Assembly: GCF_026460885.1 (NCBI RefSeq) | Contig: NZ_JAOVZW010000020.1 | Span: 1-64,000 of the forward strand | Length of the DNA stretch: 64,000 nucleotides | Source of the DNA: Chryseobacterium formosum | GTDB lineage: Bacteria; Bacteroidota; Bacteroidia; Flavobacteriales; Weeksellaceae | Reading direction: 5' to 3' | Part shown: positions 53,532 through 62,374 of the stretch, piece by piece | Position numbering within the stretch: position 1 is the stretch's first letter | How the letters are laid out: every line of letters starts with the position of its first letter | Notes under the pieces: generated by a model | What the model was told of the DNA's origin: nothing | Databases searched by the model: none | Seen by the model: only the letters and a program-made list of their open reading frames with translations | Position numbers and translations under genes: made by a program

Positions 53532-53750
53532 TTATTTCTTGATCAGAATGTCAAAAATATCGCTGACTAATGTTTCGTAATCACCTTTTTTCAACTGTTC
53601 TTTTGTTTTTGCAAAAGCTTTCTTCAATTCACTTTCAGGATTTTCATCGTCGATAATTTCAATTTCATTTATTCCTTTTACCTGCAGCAAAAGTTCCTTT
53701 AATTTTTCGACATCCGTATTTTCTTCAATATTGATTTTAAGTGATTTCAT
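53532..53750 (-). CDS. Small protein of unknown function
   Basis: A 72-residue acidic/basic protein: beta-like N terminus (SLKINIEENTDVEKLKELLLQV), an acidic middle (EIIDDENPESE) and a helical end (LKKAFAKTKEQLKKGDYETL). The first part resembles an antitoxin fold, but no toxin gene is next to it. It is an orphan on the minus strand between thyA and the M1 peptidase. The translation is plausible but not proven. Confidence 0.45.
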   Translation of the reverse strand: MKSLKINIEENTDVEKLKELLLQVKGINEIEIIDDENPESELKKAFAKTKEQLKKGDYETLVSDIFDILIKK

Positions 53751-53788
53751 AGTGAATAAGTTGAATTTTTGTGCTGAAAGTTACAAAA

Positions 53789-53813
53789 AAAGTGAAGCTT
53801 TGTACTTCACTTT
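53789..53813 (-). terminator. thyA terminator
   Basis: AAAGTGAAG and CTTCACTTT pair perfectly around a 7-nt loop, with a T run on the minus strand just past the thyA stop codon. Confidence 0.8.
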
Positions 53814-53824
53814 ACATTTTTAGG

Positions 53825-54619
53825 TTATATTGCCACCGGCGCTTTAATCCCTGGATGCGGGTCATAATTTTCCAAAGTAAAATCTTCAAAATCAAAATTA
53901 AAAATATCTTTGATTTCAGGATTCAGTTTCATTGTTGGTAAAGGTCTGGTTTCTCGGGAAAGCTGTCTGTTGACTTGCTCAAAGTGATTGTTATAAATAT
54001 GAACATCACCAAAAGTATGAACGTAGTCGCCAACTTTCAATCCAGTAACCTGCGCGACCATCATCAATAAAAGCGCATAACTTGCAATATTGAAAGGAAC
54101 TCCCAAGAAAACATCCGCACTTCTTTGGTACAACTGAAGTGATAATTTTCCATCAGCTACATAAAACTGAAACAATGCGTGACAAGGTGCCAAAGCCATA
54201 TTCGGAATTTCGGCAGCGTTCCAAGCGGAAACAATTAATCTACGGGAATCTGGATTTTTTTTGATTTGCTCGATAACTTCAGAAAACTGGTCAACTACTT
54301 TTCCATCTGCGCCGTTCCAGCTTCTCCATTGTGCGCCGTAGACAGGACCTAAATCTCCATTTTCATCAGCCCATTCATTCCAAATGGAAACGCCGTTGTC
54401 AGTCAGATATTTGGTATTTGTATCACCTTTGATGAACCAAAGCAACTCATAAATAATTGACTTTAAATGAACCTTTTTGGTCGTAACCAAAGGAAATCCT
54501 TTCGACAAATCATAACGCAGTTGGTAACCGAAAACGCTTCGTGTTCCCGTTCCCGTTCTGTCGGTTTTATCGGTTCCGTTGTCTAAAATATGCTGAAGTA
54601 AATCTAGGTAGTTTTGCAT
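53825..54619 (-). CDS. thyA: Thymidylate synthase
   Basis: A 264-residue thymidylate synthase of the ThyA type, with Cys146 ([11 protein letters not shown]) as nucleophile, the [13 protein letters not shown] start of the folate site and [20 protein letters not shown] in the dUMP site. It makes dTMP from dUMP using methylene-tetrahydrofolate. Its length matches E. coli ThyA exactly, and the start at 54619 gives the usual [10 protein letters not shown] terminus. No folA is adjacent. Confidence 0.95.
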   Translation of the reverse strand: MQNYLDLLQHILDNGTDKTDRTGTGTRSVFGYQLRYDLSKGFPLVTTKKVHLKSIIYELLWFIKGDTNTKYLTDNGVSIWNEWADENGDLGPVYGAQWRSWNGADGKVVDQFSEVIEQIKKNPDSRRLIVSAWNAAEIPNMALAPCHALFQFYVADGKLSLQLYQRSADVFLGVPFNIASYALLLMMVAQVTGLKVGDYVHTFGDVHIYNNHFEQVNRQLSRETRPLPTMKLNPEIKDIFNFDFEDFTLENYDPHPGIKAPVAI

Positions 54620-54725
54620 TGCGAAAAATTATCAGCTTCAAATTTAAAAAAAACTAAGTTCAAAATCTTCATTTCAAACTTAAAGTTATCCATATCAATA
54701 CGATTTCGATTTTCTATCATAAAAA

Positions 54726-54750
54726 AAGCATTCACAAAAACTGAATGCTT
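54726..54750 (-). terminator. SDR gene terminator
   Basis: AAGCATTCA and TGAATGCTT pair perfectly around a CAAAAAC loop, with a T run on the minus strand after the SDR stop codon. Confidence 0.8.
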
Positions 54751-54773
54751 CAAATAATTTTATTTTCTAAATA

Positions 54774-55523
54774 TTAAACCGCCGTATAACCACCATCAAC
54801 AAGATAATAACCGCCAGTCATAAAAGAAGATTTATCAGAACTTAGGAAAAGAACCAATTCCGCAACTTCCTCAGGTCTTCCTAATCTTCCCATTGGATGT
54901 TTGGCTATTAATGCTTCTTTCATATCGCCACTTGCACTTTCCAAAAGTGGCGTTTCGATATAAGCTGGACCAACTGCGTTACAACGGATATTTTTCTCTC
55001 CGTATTCTGCACCGATATTTTTGGTTAATCCGACAACTGCGTGTTTTGAAGTCGTGTAAGCCGAAGAAAGTGGCGCTGCAACAGTTCCGTGGATTGATGC
55101 GATGTTGACGATAACGCCGCCTCCATTTTTCTCCATTTGAGTTAATTCATATTTACAGCCATAGAAAACACCATCAAGATTCACATCAAGAACTTTTTTC
55201 CAGCTGTCGATGCTGTAATCTCCTGTTAATTTTTGTTCGCCACCAATTCCCGCATTGTTGCAGGCAATATCCAATCTTCCGTAAGCTTCTACAGTCGCGT
55301 TAACAAGAGCTTCAACCTGTTCAGGATTTGAAGTGTCAGCTTTTACAAAAGTCGCTTCTCCGCCTTTGGATTTGATTTCTTCAACAGCTGATTTTCCGTG
55401 TTCTTCATTGATGTCGGAAACCACAACTTTTGCGCCTTCATTAGCGTATAATTTTGCGATGGCAAGTCCAATTCCTGAACCTGCACCTGTAACCAAAGCT
55501 ACTTTATTGTCTAGAATTTTCAT
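54774..55523 (-). CDS. SDR family oxidoreductase
   Basis: A 249-residue short-chain dehydrogenase. The cofactor motif is TGAGSGIG (12-19), NNAG follows at about 89-92, and the catalytic set is Ser143, Tyr156 and Lys160 (SAYTTSK). The acidic Asp37 in VVSDINEEHG after the second strand suggests NAD preference. The C terminus (SSDKSSFMTGGYYLVDGGYT) matches classical SDRs such as glucose or 3-hydroxyacyl dehydrogenases. Substrate unknown. Confidence 0.85.
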   Translation of the reverse strand: MKILDNKVALVTGAGSGIGLAIAKLYANEGAKVVVSDINEEHGKSAVEEIKSKGGEATFVKADTSNPEQVEALVNATVEAYGRLDIACNNAGIGGEQKLTGDYSIDSWKKVLDVNLDGVFYGCKYELTQMEKNGGGVIVNIASIHGTVAAPLSSAYTTSKHAVVGLTKNIGAEYGEKNIRCNAVGPAYIETPLLESASGDMKEALIAKHPMGRLGRPEEVAELVLFLSSDKSSFMTGGYYLVDGGYTAV

Positions 55524-55684
55524 AATAAATGAAATTTTAATTTGTTTATTGATGCTCTATTTAAAGCAAAAATGATGCAAAGCAAACGGGTCTTACAGTT
55601 AATTATTTCTTAAATGTTTCATACTGAATCAATGGTTAAATTTCTCATCGAAACAATTCTAACTTTCTTCTATGAAATCCCTCG

Positions 55685-55750
55685 GTTCGTCTATTAGATT
55701 TGATATTATTTTCTATATGAAACAACTTTGTTCCCGTAAAACAGACGAAC
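55685..55750. promoter_or_regulatory. Inverted repeat in the efflux operon leader
   Basis: GTTCGTCT (55685-55692) and AGACGAAC (55743-55750) are perfect inverted repeats 66 bp apart end to end, and the right arm stops one base before the ATG of the tolC-type gene. It could be an operator or a leader stem. An 8-bp match may also arise by chance. Confidence 0.4.
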
Positions 55751-55751
55751 A

Positions 55752-57056
55752 ATGCGAAAATATATCATCATATTGCTTTTCATCGGAATCCTTGCGCCGG
55801 CTCAAAAAGTCTGGACGCTTGAAGATTGTCTTGATTACGCTGTACAAAATAACATTACCGTTAAAAAAACGGTTTTGGACAAGACGACCGCTTCCTTGAA
55901 TTATCAACAGCAGAAAAATAACAAGCTTCCGACAATCTACGGGACAACTTCTTTAGGTTTGACGAATGGTTCCAGCATCGACCCGATTACGAGTTCATTT
56001 ACGAATCAGAATATTTTGTCAAATAGTTTTGGTTTGAGTGGAAATATGACGATTTATCAAGGGAACAAATTGAATCTTCAAATCGAACAGAACAAAATGA
56101 TTCTCGACCAGTCTTCATTATATCAGAAACAAGCTGAAAACAGTATCGTTTTGAACGTTCTGAATGCGTATTTGCAGGCTTTATATTATTATGAAGGAAT
56201 CGAAAGTGCAAAATACACAGCCAGTTCTTCCGCGCAGGAATTGAAATTGACTCAGACTAAATTTAAAAACGGAGCGATTTCAAAATTGGATTTGGCGGAT
56301 GTCGAAACTCAGGATGCGCAGAATCAATACACGGTTGTGAACAGCGAAAATCTCTACAATCAACAGGTTTTAAAATTAAAACAATTATTGGAGCTTGACC
56401 CAAGCGTTGATTTTCAAATCGAAAAAATAAAACTGACAGATTTAATGGAATCCATTCCGGATAAGCAACAGGTTTTTGCTCAAGCGATAGAAAACCTTCC
56501 GGATTTGAAGATTTATGATTCTCAAAACGAGATTCTTGCAAAAGCACTTGAAATTACAAAAGCTGGTTACAAACCGACACTTTCGGCAACTGCTGGTTTG
56601 AATACTGGTTACACAAGTACACAGGATTACAGCTATTTCAATCAGTTTAAAAACAATTTCAACAAGTCGGTTGGCTTATCTCTGAATGTCCCAATTTTCT
56701 CGAAAAAGCAAAATGATACAAATGTCAAACTAGCTCAAATCGATATCGAACAGAATAAACTGGATAAAATAAGCGCAAGTAAGAGTTTGTATTCATCCAT
56801 CGAGACAGCTTGGCAAAATGTAATTGCGAATCAAGCTCAGCAAAAATCTTCGAAAGTGGCAAGAGACAATGCGAAACTCGCTTATGATTTGGCCAGTAAA
56901 AAATATGAGTTCGGAGGTTTGACAACAACGGAATTGGCTGTAAGCAGAAACACTTATTTGACGAATGAACAAACTTATCTTCAGTCAAAATATATGTCGG
57001 TTTTGTACACTCAACTACTGAATTTCTATCAAGGAAAAGCATTAACTGTCAATTAA
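55752..57056 (+). CDS. TolC-like outer-membrane efflux protein
   Basis: A 434-residue outer-membrane efflux protein with a signal peptide (1-18) and two OEP repeats (about 22-205 and 220-430). Marks include WTLEDCLDYAVQNNITVKK at the start and LSLNVPIFSKKQNDTNVKLA in the second repeat. It forms the exit duct for a tripartite pump. It starts the operon tolC - macA - macB ATPase - permease - two-component system, with 25 bases to the adaptor gene. Confidence 0.88.
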   Translation: MRKYIIILLFIGILAPAQKVWTLEDCLDYAVQNNITVKKTVLDKTTASLNYQQQKNNKLPTIYGTTSLGLTNGSSIDPITSSFTNQNILSNSFGLSGNMTIYQGNKLNLQIEQNKMILDQSSLYQKQAENSIVLNVLNAYLQALYYYEGIESAKYTASSSAQELKLTQTKFKNGAISKLDLADVETQDAQNQYTVVNSENLYNQQVLKLKQLLELDPSVDFQIEKIKLTDLMESIPDKQQVFAQAIENLPDLKIYDSQNEILAKALEITKAGYKPTLSATAGLNTGYTSTQDYSYFNQFKNNFNKSVGLSLNVPIFSKKQNDTNVKLAQIDIEQNKLDKISASKSLYSSIETAWQNVIANQAQQKSSKVARDNAKLAYDLASKKYEFGGLTTTELAVSRNTYLTNEQTYLQSKYMSVLYTQLLNFYQGKALTVN

Positions 57057-57081
57057 AAATAACAGGAAAAACATCAAGATT

Positions 57082-58335
57082 ATGAATCCAAAATATAAAA
57101 AATACTTCAAAAATTCCATTATCGTTCTTGTTTCGGCGATTGTTATTTTCTTCGTTTATAAATATTTTACAACAGAAAAAACGAGCAATATTGAGGTTCA
57201 AACTGTAAAATTAACGAAGCAGAATGTTACAACTTCGGTTACTGCGACCGGAACTGTAGAACCTGTTGACCAGGTAGATGTGGGAACACAGGTTTCAGGA
57301 ATCATCAATAACATTTATGTTGATTATAATTCTCAGGTTAAAAAAGGTCAGCTTTTGGCAGAATTGGACAAAACCAATCTTCAGGAATCTGTGAACAATG
57401 CTTTAGCGCAATACAATGCATCGCTCAACGAACTGAATTATTACCAGCAAAACTTTAATCGTCAAAGTAATATGTTCAAATCCGGCGTCATCAGCAAAGC
57501 AGATTACGAGCAGGCTTCTTATCAGGTTAAAAATTCTCAAGAAACCGTAAGTCAGAGAAAAACAGCTTTGGCGCAGGCGAGAACCAATTTGAGTTATGCC
57601 AATATTTACGCTCCGATTGACGGCATTATTTTGAGCAGAGAAGTGGAAGAAGGACAAACTGTACAGGCAAGTATGACAACGCCAACGCTTTTTACCATCG
57701 CAAAAGATATTACCAAAATGCAGGTGGAAGCGGATGTGGATGAAGCCGATATAGGCGGAGTGGAAGTTGGTCAGCGCGTAAGTTTCACGGTGGATGCTTA
57801 CCCTCAGGAAGATTTCAGCGGTCGTGTTCGTCAGGTTCGTTTGTCGGCAACTACAGAATCCAATGTTGTGACTTACACCGTAATCATCGATGCAGATAAT
57901 CCTGAACAAAAATTGAAACCAGGTTTGACAGCTACCATCACGATTTTCACTCAGGAATTAAAAGATACCAATACAGTTCCGGCTTCGGCAATTGCTTTCA
58001 GTCTTGATACGGAAACTTTGCAGAAATATTATCAGCAAAATCAAATGACGGCGAAAATTCCCGAAATCAAAACAGGAAAAAACAAGGAAAAATATATTTG
58101 GATTAAAAATAATGACGGAAGCCTTTCCCAGAAACAAATCACAATCGGAATCAATGACGGAATCAATATTCAGGTTGTCAACGGACTTTCAGGAAATGAA
58201 CAAATCGTAACCTCACTTGACGAACAATCAGAACCTGTAGCAAAATCGAGCGGAGACGGAAGCAGTCCATTTATGCCGAAAAGACCTAGCAATAACAACA
58301 AAAAATCAAGTTCCAACCAAGGTCCACCGAATTAA
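57082..58335 (+). CDS. Periplasmic adaptor, MacA-like
   Basis: A 417-residue membrane-fusion protein: transmembrane anchor (about 11-27), lipoyl-like hairpin (about 57-95), helical hairpin (about 95-165), barrel and MP domains (about 170-360), and a short disordered Ser/Asn/Pro-rich tail. VSGIINNIYVDYNSQVKKGQ is the adaptor signature. It links the inner-membrane ABC transporter to the TolC-like duct. Confidence 0.88.
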   Translation: MNPKYKKYFKNSIIVLVSAIVIFFVYKYFTTEKTSNIEVQTVKLTKQNVTTSVTATGTVEPVDQVDVGTQVSGIINNIYVDYNSQVKKGQLLAELDKTNLQESVNNALAQYNASLNELNYYQQNFNRQSNMFKSGVISKADYEQASYQVKNSQETVSQRKTALAQARTNLSYANIYAPIDGIILSREVEEGQTVQASMTTPTLFTIAKDITKMQVEADVDEADIGGVEVGQRVSFTVDAYPQEDFSGRVRQVRLSATTESNVVTYTVIIDADNPEQKLKPGLTATITIFTQELKDTNTVPASAIAFSLDTETLQKYYQQNQMTAKIPEIKTGKNKEKYIWIKNNDGSLSQKQITIGINDGINIQVVNGLSGNEQIVTSLDEQSEPVAKSSGDGSSPFMPKRPSNNNKKSSSNQGPPN

Positions 58336-58338
58336 TTG

Positions 58339-58433
58339 AGTTGAGAGTTGTCGGTTGATAGTTGACAGAAACTTCAAACTTCAAATCTCAAACTTAAATA
58401 AATCTAACAACCATCAACTGTAAACCAACAACT
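58339..58433. repeat. Inverted repeat between adaptor and ATPase genes
   Basis: Left arm GTTGTCGGTTGATAGTTG and right arm CATCAACTGTAAACCAACAA are imperfect inverted partners, as in the GTTGATAGTTG-type repeats also seen after the permease gene (61149-61175). Confidence 0.45.
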
Positions 58434-58436
58434 ACA

Positions 58437-59174
58437 ATGAAACCCATCATCAAAATAGAAAACCTGAAACGCGAATTCAGAATGGGCGACGAAATCGTTC
58501 ACGCTTTGAAAGGCATCGATTTGACCATCAACGAAGGCGAATTTGTGACGATTATGGGAACCAGCGGTTCGGGAAAATCAACGTTCCTCAATGTTTTGGG
58601 ATGTCTCGACCAGCCGACTTCGGGAACTTACGAACTGGACGGCGTTTTGGTCAAAGATTTAAACAAAAACCAACTGGCAGAAATCAGGAATACCAAAATC
58701 GGATTCATATTTCAATCCTACAATTTATTGGCTAGAACCAGTGCGCTGGAAAACGTAGAATTGCCTTTGCTCTACAATTCCAAAGTGTCGGCGGAAGAGA
58801 GAAGGGAGCGCGCTGTGAAAGCTTTGAAACAGGTCGGTTTGGAAAGCAGAATGGGACACGTTCCGAGTCAGCTTTCAGGCGGACAACAACAGAGAGTTGC
58901 GATTGCGAGAGCCTTGGTCAATCATCCGATAATCCTTTTGGCAGATGAGGCAACCGGAAATCTCGATACCAGAACGTCTTACGAAGTGATGAATCTTTTT
59001 CAGGAACTCAACGACCAAGGAATCACGATTGGATTTGTAACACACGAGGACGATATTGCCAAATTCAGCAAACGAACTGTGATTTTGAGAGACGGAATCA
59101 TCAAAGAAGACAAACAAGTAGAAAACCGACTGATTGCCAAAGACGAATTAGTAAAACTTCCAAAAGCAGAATAA
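58437..59174 (+). CDS. ABC transporter ATPase, MacB/LolD-type
   Basis: A 245-residue ATP-binding subunit. Walker A is GTSGSGKST (41-49), the signature LSGGQ is at 146-150, Walker B is IILLADE (165-171) and the H-loop His is H203 in VTHED. Family MacB ATPases couple ATP use to export of macrolides, peptides or lipoproteins. Its permease partner is coded separately 753 bp downstream, an unusual gap. Confidence 0.9.
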   Translation: MKPIIKIENLKREFRMGDEIVHALKGIDLTINEGEFVTIMGTSGSGKSTFLNVLGCLDQPTSGTYELDGVLVKDLNKNQLAEIRNTKIGFIFQSYNLLARTSALENVELPLLYNSKVSAEERRERAVKALKQVGLESRMGHVPSQLSGGQQQRVAIARALVNHPIILLADEATGNLDTRTSYEVMNLFQELNDQGITIGFVTHEDDIAKFSKRTVILRDGIIKEDKQVENRLIAKDELVKLPKAE

Positions 59175-59208
59175 ATTTTTGATTCCGTCGAACCACTTTG
59201 TTAGGTTT

Positions 59209-59311
59209 GGGTAGCTAATCCGCCTTCCGCTCCCAATCTTTTTTGCAGACGATTTCGGTCTAAATAGAACTTTAAGGTTGGCAAAAAAGGATTTCCGCTC
59301 AAGTCGGGCTA
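59209..59311 (-). ncRNA. Structured intergenic element, Flavo-1-like (second copy)
   Basis: Reverse-complement match to 40075-40169, with shared ends AGCTnnTCCnGCnTTCCnCT and CGGGnCTA and an inner stem CTTTTTTGC/GCAAAAAAG (59238-59246, 59281-59289). The inner stem differs in sequence from the other copy but remains fully paired. Confidence 0.5.
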
Positions 59312-59340
59312 CGAGTGATTCAACGTTTAAATGCGACGTT

Positions 59341-59377
59341 TGTCATTCTGAACGAAGCAAAGCGCAGTGAAGAATCT
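59341..59377 (+). repeat. 37-bp repeat, solo copy
   Basis: Copy of the repeat that flanks the GIY-YIG gene (35 of 37 positions identical to 19201-19237). No GIY-YIG gene is present here. Confidence 0.8.
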
Positions 59378-59430
59378 CAAAATAAAATGACAATGAAATA
59401 ATAAACTTGTACAGATATATTTAGAAATCA

Positions 59431-59625
59431 ATGAAGATGAATTAATGAAGTAAACTTTTGTAAACCTAAAATGCAGACAGAAATGCAGGTGCAATGAAAA
59501 AGTAAGATGAACCCGACAATGAAAAAGACAATGAAGAGGCTGGTTTACAAAAGTTTTATAAAAAGATTCAAGCTTAGAGAAGCCGAAGGCTTCAAGATGA
59601 GTAGCCTCGGGTAAAACCCGTGGAT
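59431..59625 (+). repeat. Structured repeat unit A
   Basis: Order of parts: ATGAA-rich lead, long-range inverted repeat AAACTTTTGTAAACC (59452-59466) / GGTTTACAAAAGTTT (59542-59556), hairpin GAAGCC-GAA-GGCTTC (59579-59593), then hairpin CCTCGGG...CCCGTGG (59605-59623). Unit B has the same order. Confidence 0.7.
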
Positions 59626-59644
59626 TGAAAAAAACAAATTCAAA

Positions 59645-59680
59645 GAACCCGAAGGGTTCAATATCAATAGCCGTAGTTTT
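59645..59680 (+). repeat. Partial copy of the structured unit's 3' hairpins
   Basis: GAACCC-GAA-GGGTTC (59645-59659) followed by an AGCC...GG hairpin. It has only the 3' part of units A and B, without the long inverted repeat. Confidence 0.6.
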
Positions 59681-59697
59681 CAACCTATGGAAAAAAA

Positions 59698-59882
59698 ATG
59701 AAGAGGAATTAATGTTGTGAACTTTTTGCAAACCTACAATGCAGACGAAAATGTAGAAGTAATGAAGCTGAAAAAATGAACCCGACAATGAAAAGAATAA
59801 TGAAGAAGTCAGGTTTGCAAAAAGTTTTTTAAAAGAAGTCATAGACTTCAATTTGAGTAGCCGTAGGTGAAACCTATGGAAT
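59698..59882 (+). repeat. Structured repeat unit B
   Basis: Same order as unit A: inverted repeat AACTTTTTGCAAACCT (59720-59735) / AGGTTTGCAAAAAGTT (59811-59826), hairpin GAAGTC-ATA-GACTTC (59835-59849), hairpin CCGTAGG...CCTATGG (59861-59879). Stem bases differ from unit A but still pair. Confidence 0.7.
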
Positions 59883-59927
59883 CCAATATAAAAATCACGA
59901 ATATAAAACGTGAAAAAAATAATCAAA

Positions 59928-61145
59928 ATGAATTTCACTAATTTATTAAAAATAGCATGGAAAGCCATTCTCCTCAACAAAACCAGAGCAATGCTGACAA
60001 TGCTCGGAATCATCATTGGTGTGGCTTCCGTGATTGCGATGTTGGCGATTGGAGAAGGTTCCAAAGAAAGCATCAAGAAAAATATTTCCAGTATGGGCGC
60101 GAACCTCATCACGATTCGTCCAGGAGCGGGAATGATGGGCGGAGTTCGTTCTGACCCTTCCGCGATGCAGACTTTGACTTTGGCAGATTACAATGTTCTT
60201 AAATCTCAAGCTAAACTCATCAAAGAAATTTCGCCTTTGGTCAACGGAAGCGGACAAAGTATCGCAGGTTCCAACAACTGGCCAACTTCGATTTATGGTG
60301 CTTCTCCGGAATATTTGAAAATTCGAGATTGGGGCGTAGATGAAGGTTCTATGTTCACAGAAGACGACATCGAATCTTATGCAAAAGTTGCCGTTATCGG
60401 GAAAACCGTTCAGGAAAATCTTTTTCCGAATGAAAATCCGATTGGAAAAATGATTCGTTTCAAAAATATTCCGTTTAAAGTGATAGGTATTTTAAAGGAA
60501 AAGGGCGAAAATACATTCGGACAAGACCAAGACGACATTATCATTGCGCCTTACACTGCGGTTCAGAAAAGGATTTTGGCTCAGACTTATCTTCAGTCGA
60601 TTGTTGCTTCTTCTCAAAGCGAGGAAGATTCTGACAACGCAGTGAATGAAATTAAATCCATAATGGAAAATCAGCACAAGATAAAACCTAATGAAGACAA
60701 CGATTTCAATGTATCTTCACAACAGGAGATTATCTCGATGTTCAGTTCAACCAGCGAAATGTTGACGATTCTTCTCGTTGCGATTGCAAGTATTTCCTTA
60801 CTCGTCGGCGGAATCGGAATTATGAATATTATGTACGTTTCCGTAAAAGAAAGAACTAAAGAAATCGGTCTGAGAATGGCGATTGGTGCGAAAGGAAATG
60901 ACATCTTGATGCAGTTTTTGATAGAATCGGTTTTGATTTCCATTACAGGCGGAGTTCTCGGTGTTTTGATTGGCTTGATTTCTACATTTTGTATTCAGCA
61001 ATTTGCAGGCTGGCCGGTAAGTGTTACAGCGAGTTCAATTGTGATTTCTTTTGTGGTTTGTACAATTACAGGTGTATTTTTCGGTTGGTATCCTGCGAGA
61101 AAAGCGGCGCAGAGTGACCCGATTAATGCATTGAGATACGAATAA
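59928..61145 (+). CDS. ABC transporter permease, MacB-type
   Basis: A 405-residue permease: transmembrane helix 1 (about 21-45, GIIIGVASVIAMLAIGEGSK), a periplasmic MacB_PCD domain (about 46-270), and the FtsX-type helices (about 280-390) with VKERTKEIGLRMAIGAKGNDI. The ATG at 59928 is preferred over a GTG at 59910. It is the partner of the ATPase at 58437, and 753 bp of repeats separates the two. The two-component genes follow 201 bp downstream. Confidence 0.85.
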   Translation: MNFTNLLKIAWKAILLNKTRAMLTMLGIIIGVASVIAMLAIGEGSKESIKKNISSMGANLITIRPGAGMMGGVRSDPSAMQTLTLADYNVLKSQAKLIKEISPLVNGSGQSIAGSNNWPTSIYGASPEYLKIRDWGVDEGSMFTEDDIESYAKVAVIGKTVQENLFPNENPIGKMIRFKNIPFKVIGILKEKGENTFGQDQDDIIIAPYTAVQKRILAQTYLQSIVASSQSEEDSDNAVNEIKSIMENQHKIKPNEDNDFNVSSQQEIISMFSSTSEMLTILLVAIASISLLVGGIGIMNIMYVSVKERTKEIGLRMAIGAKGNDILMQFLIESVLISITGGVLGVLIGLISTFCIQQFAGWPVSVTASSIVISFVVCTITGVFFGWYPARKAAQSDPINALRYE

Positions 61146-61346
61146 TCGTTGATGGTTTTTTGGTTGATAGTTGTTAGTAATTTTAAAAATGAAAAAGAAT
61201 TATGCTGGAAAAAATCTTAAATTCACTTCTGGAAAACTTTCACAAATCCAATATTTTTAAGGGTTTGAATAAATTCAAGTTTTAAAACAAGATGAGAAGT
61301 TGCTAATCTTTTAATCTTCTCAATCATTTAATTTTTTAATCTAAAA

Positions 61347-62372
61347 ATGATAAACCTAAAAAATAAAAACCTCGAAATCAGCCTTCATCTTTTGATTTGG
61401 CTGGTTTTGTTCTTTCTTCCAGCGGCGTTTACAATTGGTTCGGAGACGGATTGGAGTGCGATTTTCAGACACTTTTGGTTGCAGTTGTTTTTTCTTGCGA
61501 TTATATTTTATCTTAATTATTTTATCATCGTCAAATGGCTTTTTGAAGATAAAAGATTGTGGTTTTTCACATCCAATTTTTTACTGCTTGTCATACTTAT
61601 CGTTGTCAAAAGTCAAATTTTTGAACTGCTTGAGCCAGACCGACCAAAAATGTTGGGAAAACGTCCGCCAGAAGGAATGCGTTATTTTTTCGACTTCCTG
61701 ATTTATCTGATTCCTGTCGCATTCTCGATTGCTATTAATGCCAGCAAAAAAATGCAGAAAGCGGAAGAAATGAAAATCGAGGCTGATAATATCAAACTGC
61801 AGTCTGAACTTAAACATCTGAAATATCAATTACAACCGCACTTTTTCTTCAATTCGCTTAATAATATTTATTCATTGATTGATTTTGATTCGGAGAAAGC
61901 GAAACAAAGTGTTCACAGTTTGAGTAAACTGATGCGACATCTTTTGTACAAAACCGATGTCGATAAAATCAGTCTTTCGGAAGAAATTGATTTTTTAAAT
62001 AAATACATTGATTTGATGTCATTAAGACTGAATGACAAAACAAAAGTTTACACCAATTTTCCAAAGAAAATTCCGAATTTGGAAGTTGCACCATTGTTGT
62101 TTATTTCGATTGTGGAAAATGCTTTTAAACACGGCGTTTCTGCCACACAACATTCGGATATCAGTTTTAAAATGGAAATTGTTGAAGACGAAATTCACTT
62201 CACAGCTTCCAATTCCAATTTTCCAAAAACGGATACGGACAAAAGCGGTTCAGGAATTGGCGTCGAGAATTTACAAAAAAGGCTTAACTTGCTTTATCAC
62301 GAAAAGCACGAGTTTCATTCTTGTTTGAATGACGGAATGTACATTGCGGAAGTGAAATTGAAAACGAAATAA
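61347..62372 (+). CDS. Sensor histidine kinase, LytS/YehU type
   Basis: A 341-residue membrane sensor with four predicted transmembrane helices (first about 140 residues), a short coiled region (about 131-155) and the HisKA_7/LytS kinase part: QLQPHFFFNSLNNIYSLI (phospho-accepting His in HFFFN) and the C-terminal HATPase_c NENAFKHG-type block (SIVENAFKHG). It pairs with the LytTR regulator 2 bases downstream and probably controls the efflux operon. Confidence 0.85.
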   Translation: MINLKNKNLEISLHLLIWLVLFFLPAAFTIGSETDWSAIFRHFWLQLFFLAIIFYLNYFIIVKWLFEDKRLWFFTSNFLLLVILIVVKSQIFELLEPDRPKMLGKRPPEGMRYFFDFLIYLIPVAFSIAINASKKMQKAEEMKIEADNIKLQSELKHLKYQLQPHFFFNSLNNIYSLIDFDSEKAKQSVHSLSKLMRHLLYKTDVDKISLSEEIDFLNKYIDLMSLRLNDKTKVYTNFPKKIPNLEVAPLLFISIVENAFKHGVSATQHSDISFKMEIVEDEIHFTASNSNFPKTDTDKSGSGIGVENLQKRLNLLYHEKHEFHSCLNDGMYIAEVKLKTK

Positions 62373-62374
62373 CA

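Larger units (their letters stand above)
59175..59927. other. 753-bp noncoding block between ATPase and permease genes
   Basis: This region separates two genes that are normally adjacent. It contains a Flavo-1-like element (59209-59311, minus), a 37-bp repeat (59341-59377) and two structured units (59431-59625, 59698-59882) with a partial third between them. A stop-free minus-strand stretch (59327-60112) arises because ATGAA-rich sequence reads as TTCAT on the other strand and is not taken as a gene. Confidence 0.75.

Noticed and set aside
53532..53750. A complete toxin-antitoxin system
   Set aside because: Only a possible antitoxin-sized gene is present, with no neighbouring toxin gene on either strand.
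59327..60112. A 261-codon stop-free stretch on the minus strand across the repeat block
   Set aside because: It is low-complexity (F/H/L/S-rich), overlaps the permease start in antisense, and arises because ATGAA-rich repeat sequence has few stops on the other strand.
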